Below are positions 58,861-64,000 of a DNA stretch of 64,000 nt, piece after piece. Below the pieces are notes generated by a model. That model was given only the letters and a program-made list of their open reading frames with translations. It searched no databases and was not told the DNA's origin. Position 1 is the first letter of the stretch. The number at the start of each line of letters is the position of its first letter. The DNA is from Ampullaceana balthica (taxonomy: Eukaryota > Mollusca > Gastropoda > Lymnaeidae). The stretch covers positions 124,124-188,123 of the forward strand of contig CALYLW010000314.1 in the NCBI GenBank assembly GCA_944989445.1. Direction: 5' to 3'. Both the position numbers and the translations under genes were made by a program.

Positions 58861-60690
58861 ATTTTATCTTATCTTATCTTATCTGTTTATATACGCTCCT
58901 TCTATACAGAAGATTATTGCGTCCTACGCTTATCTATGGTTTGTGTTTAGTCCTGCATTTTTATTAGAGATTTAAATGTTGATAAAGTGTTGGTTTTCCT
59001 GGATTCTTCAGGCAACCCATACCACGCCCGAATTCCGGACGAGAAGAAGGAAAACTTGTATGTGTTTGTTCTTGCATACGGAATAAGAAAGGTGTTTTTA
59101 TCCTTATGTCTATCTGAGGGTTGTATTAAGTTATCTTTGTGTTGTATTTCTAAATTAGAATTAATTGCTTTATGTATGATTACTACTTTGCTCTTGGTTC
59201 TTCTATCCTCTAGTGTTTCAAGGTTTAATGATTTAACTAATGGTGTTATTCTTGTCAGTTTCGAATATTCTCCAGTAATGAATCTGGCAGCTCTTTTTTG
59301 AATTTGTTCTAGTTTATCAATGTTTTCTTTGGTGGATGGGTCCCATACAGAAGATGCATATTCTAGTACAGGTCTCACCAAAGTGAGGTAGCATTTTAGT
59401 TTTATATCTCTATTACATTTGTTAAAGTTCCTTTTTATAAAGCCTAAGGTTTTGTTTGATTTTTTAATAACTTCATTGACATGGGGATTCCATGATAGTT
59501 TCTCATTTATGAAGACTCCTAAGTATTTTGCATCTTTAGTTTGGGTCAGTTCTTTTCCATGAATGTAATATTTTGAATTTATTTGTTTCTTTTTCTTTGT
59601 TACTTTTAACAGTTGACACTTTTCTGGGTGGAAAGACATACTCCAGTTAGTTTCCCATTTTATCAATTCATCTAAGTCTTTTTGTAAAATTTTGCTATCT
59701 TGATCTGATTTAATTGTTCTATAGATTGTACAATCAACAGCAAATAACCTAACTTTTGTACCTGTTGAGATGTTGTTGGGTAAATCATTTATATAAATTA
59801 AAAAGAGTAAAGGACCTAGCACAGTTCCTTGTGGAACTCCTGAGTTAACCTTTATTGGTGCAGATTTAGATCCATCAATTATTACAGTTTGCTCCCTGCC
59901 CAAAAGGAAGTCTTGGATCCAGTGATGTAAGGAACCCGAGATTCCAAAGTAGTTAAGTTTTTTAAGTAAACTAAGGTGGTGAACTTTGTCAAATGCTTTT
60001 GAGAAGTCTAGTAATATTGTATCTATTTGATCATTTTTGTCCAAGCCTTTTGATAGTTCATCTATTAAACCTATTAATTGTGTTTCACATGATCTGTTTT
60101 TTCTAAAGCCGTGTTGATGTGGGCATAGGGCATTATATTTGTCAAGGTGGTTAACTATTCTACTATATATTATGTGTTCTAGTAATTTACAGGTGATACT
60201 AGTAAGTGATACAGGCCTGTAATTACCAGGGTCTGATTTATCCCCTTTCTTAAAGAGTGGAGTTACGTTAGCTAATTTCCAATCCTGGGGCACTTTACCC
60301 TGGTTTAGAGAGGCTTGAAAGAGAACTACAAGGATTGGGGACAGTTCATTGCTTAGTTCTTTTAATAATCTTGCAGGCAAATCATCTGGGCCAGTAGCTT
60401 TTTTGTTTATTTTTAAGTTTTTTAGGAGTGAATGTATACCTATCTCATCTACAGTTATGTTACCTATTTCCTCCATTTTATTTAAATTTATTAAAACTTC
60501 CTTGTCGCCTGAGGCAGAAAAAGATGATGCAAAATATGTGTTAAGGATATTAGCTTTAGTTTCATTATCATTATAGGTTTTATTATTTGAGCCTTTTAGT
60601 GTGGCTATTCCTGAAGGTTCCATTTTTTTAGATTTGATAAAGGACCATAAGTTTAAGTTGGCAATATTATAGGTTTGTGTTACTAGTTTT
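58861..60690 (-). mobile_element. 5'-truncated jockey/CR1-like LINE
   Basis: The minus-strand element ends in a (GATAA)n-type tail (plus strand TTATC repeats 58,865-58,883). It has a 3' untranslated region of about 85 bp, the same tail seen at 1-37 and 50,102-50,186, so this family is active enough to leave several copies in 64 kb. Coding similarity begins at about 60,690, where an in-frame stop lies upstream; the endonuclease domain is missing. Confidence 0.9.
58947..60623 (-). CDS. LINE reverse transcriptase (catalytic site altered)
   Basis: 558 codons from the first ATG; the frame stays open upstream to about 60,690 with LWSFIKSKK-type similarity, so the true protein start is lost. RT motifs: PLFKKGDKSDPGNYRPVSLT (about 125-145), HGFRKNRSCETQL (about 170), LLDFSKAFDKVHH (about 205), SGVPQGTVLGPLLFLIYIND (about 255-275). 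The catalytic box reads FAVD (residues 294-297) where the family has FADD, so one metal-binding Asp is replaced by Val. The C-terminal half includes KYLGVFINEKLSW, LEYASSVWDP and RTNTYKFSFFSSGIRAWYGL. Otherwise uninterrupted, implying a recent, 5'-truncated and catalytically dead copy. Clade assignment (jockey/CR1 group) is by resemblance only. Confidence 0.88.
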   Translation of the reverse strand: MEPSGIATLKGSNNKTYNDNETKANILNTYFASSFSASGDKEVLINLNKMEEIGNITVDEIGIHSLLKNLKINKKATGPDDLPARLLKELSNELSPILVVLFQASLNQGKVPQDWKLANVTPLFKKGDKSDPGNYRPVSLTSITCKLLEHIIYSRIVNHLDKYNALCPHQHGFRKNRSCETQLIGLIDELSKGLDKNDQIDTILLDFSKAFDKVHHLSLLKKLNYFGISGSLHHWIQDFLLGREQTVIIDGSKSAPIKVNSGVPQGTVLGPLLFLIYINDLPNNISTGTKVRLFAVDCTIYRTIKSDQDSKILQKDLDELIKWETNWSMSFHPEKCQLLKVTKKKKQINSKYYIHGKELTQTKDAKYLGVFINEKLSWNPHVNEVIKKSNKTLGFIKRNFNKCNRDIKLKCYLTLVRPVLEYASSVWDPSTKENIDKLEQIQKRAARFITGEYSKLTRITPLVKSLNLETLEDRRTKSKVVIIHKAINSNLEIQHKDNLIQPSDRHKDKNTFLIPYARTNTYKFSFFSSGIRAWYGLPEESRKTNTLSTFKSLIKMQD

Positions 60691-60840
60691 TACTTAAGCA
60701 ATTTTGTCATCATAAGTCAAAGAATTTCGTACACATAAAAAAAATAACTTTAAGGCTTTTTAAATCCAAGTTGGTAAACAATAAAAGGTAATCCAAGTTT
60801 AGCATCATTTTCTGTCATCGTATTTTGTAGTAAACAAAAA
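60691..60840. other. Spacer between LINE and Penelope-like element
   Basis: Short AT-rich interval; the exact 5' breakpoints of both truncated elements lie in or near it. Confidence 0.5.
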
Positions 60841-60889
60841 GCACATTACATCATACAGAACAAGAAGGCGAATCTAAATATCCCCGCAA

Positions 60890-62177
60890 GTGCCATACTA
60901 CGATTGACTGAGCTGGTCCTAAATTTAAACTCGTTTGAGTTCAACGGACAGTTTCCTTTAAAATCAAATTAGTGGAGTTGCTATGGGAACAAAAATGGAA
61001 CCTAGTTATACATGTATATTTATGGGCCATTTGGAACACCTATGGAGTGAAAATTATAAAGGTACTTCTCCAGAGTACTACAAGAGATGCATTGACGATT
61101 GCATTGGAATAACAAAAATGGGCATGCAATAATTACAAAGTTTTATTGACTTCGATAGTCATTTCCATTCTTTGATCAAATTTACTTCAACTAGCCATAG
61201 GAGTGCTGTTAATTGTTTTGGACATAAAAATAAAATTGAAAGAAAACAAAATATCCCCATCCAGCTATTACAAAGTCTACAGACAGCCATAGTTTTCTTA
61301 TGTATACATTGTCCCATCCTCAATTTTGCAAGAACTCTATTCCATTTTCGCAACAATTGGCACTTAAAAGACTCTGTAGTGATGAGGCAGACTATTTGGA
61401 GAAAACTAATGAAATGCTGGATTTTTTTCGAAGGAGGTCATACCCTGAACCAGTTTTAACATCCGCTGTCAATCGAATTAAGGGCATGATCAGACAGAAC
61501 ACTTTTAAATCATATCTTTCTGATCAATGTGATCGATCCAAATTTATTTTAACTTTTCATCCCCATAATTTTATAGCCCGCCAGGTGATTCTCAAAAACC
61601 GACCAATCCTCATGGCTGACCCTGTAACGCAGCAGGTCTTCAAAAAACCTCCTCTTTTTGCTTTCCGGAGGGATAGAAGTCTCAAAGATATACTTGTAAG
61701 TAGTCACCTTCCCACAATGAAAGCACATATTGGAACAAAAGGTTTAAACCGTAACCGTTGCAATACTTTTCCATATGTGATTAAAATGGACAACATTTTT
61801 TTCCCTCTTGAAAAATTCAAAAAGATGTATTCTCTTGGACAAGTCGCAACGTGATTTATGTAATTCTTTGCAAGAGGTGCAATAAAATTTACGTGGGTGA
61901 GACAGGTCGTCGTCTTGGAGATCGTTTTAGAGAACACCTGTTTAATATAAATAAACAGGCTCAATGTCCTGTGTCTAAACATTTTAACAGTGTTGACCAT
62001 AACGGAATTTCAAATATTGCATTAACTGGTATTTTATATGCGAGCAATACCCATGATAGGATCCGCATGGAAAATAGATTTATAAAACGATTTGGTACGT
62101 TGGCTCCATCTGGAATTAACCAAATTCAAATTTTACCTAACTGTAGAATCTTTTCCCCGTTGTGGTTTTCACTGTAA
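60890..62177 (+). pseudogene. Penelope-like RT + GIY-YIG endonuclease, broken
   Basis: The RT part reads GVAMGTKMEPSYTCIFMGHL (about 60,975-61,034) and YYKRCIDDCIGI (about 61,078-61,113), where CIDD replaces the usual YIDD; a stop follows near 61,129. Frame changes carry on through LKFTSTSHRS (near 61,180). The longest fragment is 61,300-61,854, with SQQLALKRLCSDEADYLEK and MLDFFRRRSYPEPVL, the linker typical of the family. The nuclease (61,851-62,177) reads MIYVILCKRCNKIYVGETGR (residues 1-20) and a downstream RFREHL; IYV and YVGETG correspond to the GIY-YIG core, and the later Glu (RMENRFI) is present. The two last fragments overlap by one frame step. Several mutations prevent a full product. 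Confidence 0.88.
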
Positions 62178-62324
62178 CTTTAGATACATCCTCTTTCTCT
62201 TATATCCTGTGTCATTGTTTGTTGTTTTTTCCTTTCTTTTTATTTTACATAACTATTTTATGCTTTGATATGTTTTTAGAATTTAAATATCATTTTATTA
62301 CTTCTGTAAGTACGTAATTTATGT

Positions 62325-62375
62325 TTATTGTACTGATGAAGGCATTAGCCGAAACGTTTACTGCCGTGTTAGTTT
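62325..62375 (+). ncRNA. Hammerhead-like motif in the Penelope 3' end
   Basis: CTGATGA (62,333-62,339) and GAAA (62,351-62,354) are separated by A-GGC-ATTA-GCC, a small stem II with an unpaired A. These are the two conserved core boxes of a hammerhead ribozyme. Penelope-like elements are known to carry hammerheads in their terminal repeats. The expected NUH cleavage site and stem I partner are not convincing here, so activity is unlikely or needs a second terminal copy. Confidence 0.5.
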
Positions 62376-62400
62376 AATAATAAAGATCAAATGTATTGTT

Positions 62401-63017
62401 TTCATTACACAATTTGTTTGGGAATTTTGTATTTCACATTACATCAGTTTGTCTTATAAATACAATGTCCTAGTTAAATAACAAAATCCGTGTGCCAATG
62501 AATTATTTAAGATGACCAGCAGGCCAGCTAAAACTTTAAAGCACGTCGTATTTTCCCACTGGTCGGTCATTGCCATATATTCACCTCCATTGCACTGGTC
62601 TTTTATGTGTGAACAGAACATGACCGGTCCCATTCTGACAGAGACATAAAATAAGAAATAACAAACAGGTGACAAGTGCTGCCAGCTCATCTATCATCAA
62701 ACAGACGGGACAACCTCACGAAACCATCACTACTTGCAAGCACGCTATCAGACCAAGTGCTCTGATCTTCAGGCACCGCAACTCTATGCTATTACGTAAA
62801 CATTTGATGTGGACTCATTTCGTCTCTGTCAACTCAAGTACCAAAAGGTACAGATGTCCGATGTAAATTCAAATAATATTTAAATTGTAACTGCATCATA
62901 AGGACAGGAGCCAGAGCGGTTGGCTCATGTTGTTTCGTTTATCGCAAACTCCCTCACTACCACCCCCACACGTGAAAAACGCGATTCACTAACATCCTGT
63001 GATGTAGACTAATTGGA
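62401..63017. other. No gene recognised
   Basis: Single-copy sequence without coding evidence. Confidence 0.5.
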
Positions 63018-63285
63018 TTATTACCTTCTGACATTCAGTGCTTTAAGATAGATGAATTATTACCTTCTGACATTCAGTGCTTTAAGATAGATGAATTATT
63101 ACCTTCTGACATTCAGTGCTTTAAGATAGATGAATTATTACCTTCTGACATTCAGTGCTTTAAGATAGATCAATTATTACCTTCTGACATTCAGTGCTTT
63201 AAGATAGATCAATTATTACCTTCTGACATTCAGTGCTTTAAGATAGATGAATTATTACCTTCTGACATTCAGTGCTTTAAGATAG
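63018..63285. repeat. Minisatellite, 39 bp x 7
   Basis: Seven copies of ATTACCTTCTGACATTCAGT plus GCTTTAAGATAGATGAATT; variants GATGAATT, GATCAATT and GATGGATT. Units are otherwise identical. Confidence 0.97.
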
Positions 63286-64000
63286 ATGGATTATAATCCG
63301 ATAACGCCCACTTAGTTATCTAACCTAAATAGATCGATACCCCTAATTTACCCACCCCCCTTCCACCCCACCGGTCAACTAAACCCCGCCTACAGTGCAA
63401 TTCATTTCTTAGTTTGTAAACATAACTGTAGAATTTACACCAGATTTCACTTTTAACGCACTTGATCTGAAAAAAATGATGCGTAAGATTTTATTTCAAA
63501 AAGATGGGACCATGAAAGTTAAATTAATTGCCCATAAACTTAAAACTTCCTGGAATTCCAGCTCTTTGTTTAAATACCTCAAAGCCTGGTTTATTTTTTA
63601 TCCTTGATGGCTCTCTGAGTTGGGCTGAAAATATTCTAGTAGAAAATGTTGTGGGTGGTTTTTAATGAAGAGCCATCGCTGAAGTAGATTGTTTTTGTAG
63701 TTATTTATATATGTATTAGTTCTGAATTTGTTTTAGAGGGTTGATACATTCCGAAATGTAACGGAAAAGTGGGGGGGGGGCGTCAAGCCAAATAATGTCC
63801 CTGATGTAACAGTAAATGATATATGGTTGGTAGGAACATGCGTATTACACAAACACACGATTATTTGATCGTTTCCAACTGAACGCAGAGTAATAGTTCG
63901 GATAGACCAACAGCTCCCCTTGATAGCTCAGATATCACTACCATCAGGCGCTTAATCACTTCATTGCGTAGGTAAAACTATACATGCAGTCGTAAAAATA
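63286..64000. other. No gene recognised
   Basis: AT-rich with a G run at 63,770-63,780. Nothing assignable to the window end. Confidence 0.5.

Larger units (their letters stand above)
60840..62400 (+). mobile_element. Penelope-like element, 5'-truncated
   Basis: Carries the C-terminal part of a reverse transcriptase, a linker, and a GIY-YIG endonuclease, the domain order of Penelope-like elements. Its 3' untranslated part ends with the motif CTGATGAAGGCATTAGCCGA at 62,333, typical of such elements. Confidence 0.88.

Noticed and set aside
58987..59301. Plus-strand 104-codon frame
   Set aside because: Antisense shadow of the LINE reverse transcriptase.

Overview
The window reads as repeat-dense, AT-rich intergenic or intronic DNA from an invertebrate animal. 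A mollusc, perhaps a gastropod, is my guess from the mix of repeats: a Gmr1-like LTR element, a Penelope-like element, hAT transposases of ZMYM, ZBED5 and GTF2IRD2-like types, Helitrons, (GA)n tracts and very many minisatellites. That taxonomic guess is an inference. I could not recognise any intact host protein-coding gene. Every convincing coding stretch belongs to a transposable element and almost all are broken.

Layout. 1-7 kb holds the 3' tail of a LINE, a 164-bp hAT MITE, four minisatellites (units of 55, 18, 18 and 26 bp) and long (GA)n tracts. 7.5-11.7 kb holds two copies of a palindromic fold-back element; one is split by a 2.5-kb hAT transposon with an 8-bp target duplication. 12-15 kb holds small repeats, two Helitron ends and a MITE. 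15.2-19.2 kb is a hAT element with a second hAT nested inside it, which itself holds a MITE. 19.8-27 kb holds a tRNA-derived SINE, minisatellites, two head-to-tail copies of a dispersed repeat and a tRNA-like sequence. 27.7-29.3 kb holds a Helitron with textbook ends and a TIR element. 33.1-35.9 kb is a further hAT.

35.9-53.05 kb is a tandem segmental duplication. The proximal unit (about 12.3 kb) is larger because it gained a 6.46-kb LTR retrotransposon and has a longer minisatellite. The distal unit (about 4.8 kb) keeps the empty LTR-element site. The right breakpoint of the duplicated unit lies about 64 bp inside a hAT element, so the proximal unit ends in a truncated hAT head and the distal unit runs on into the complete hAT (52,987-55,526).

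The LTR element (37,602-44,063) is the most notable object. It has a Ty3/Gypsy-type reverse transcriptase, but its integrase lies upstream of the reverse transcriptase (gag-PR-INT-RT-RH). That is the order known from Gmr1-like elements, which were first described in deuterostomes. A canonical A AAA AAG slippery heptamer sits directly on the gag stop codon in the right phase for -1 frameshifting into pol.

58.9-62.4 kb holds a 5'-truncated jockey/CR1-like LINE on the minus strand, head to head with a degraded Penelope-like element that carries a GIY-YIG endonuclease and a hammerhead-like 3' motif. The window closes with a 39-bp minisatellite and featureless DNA.
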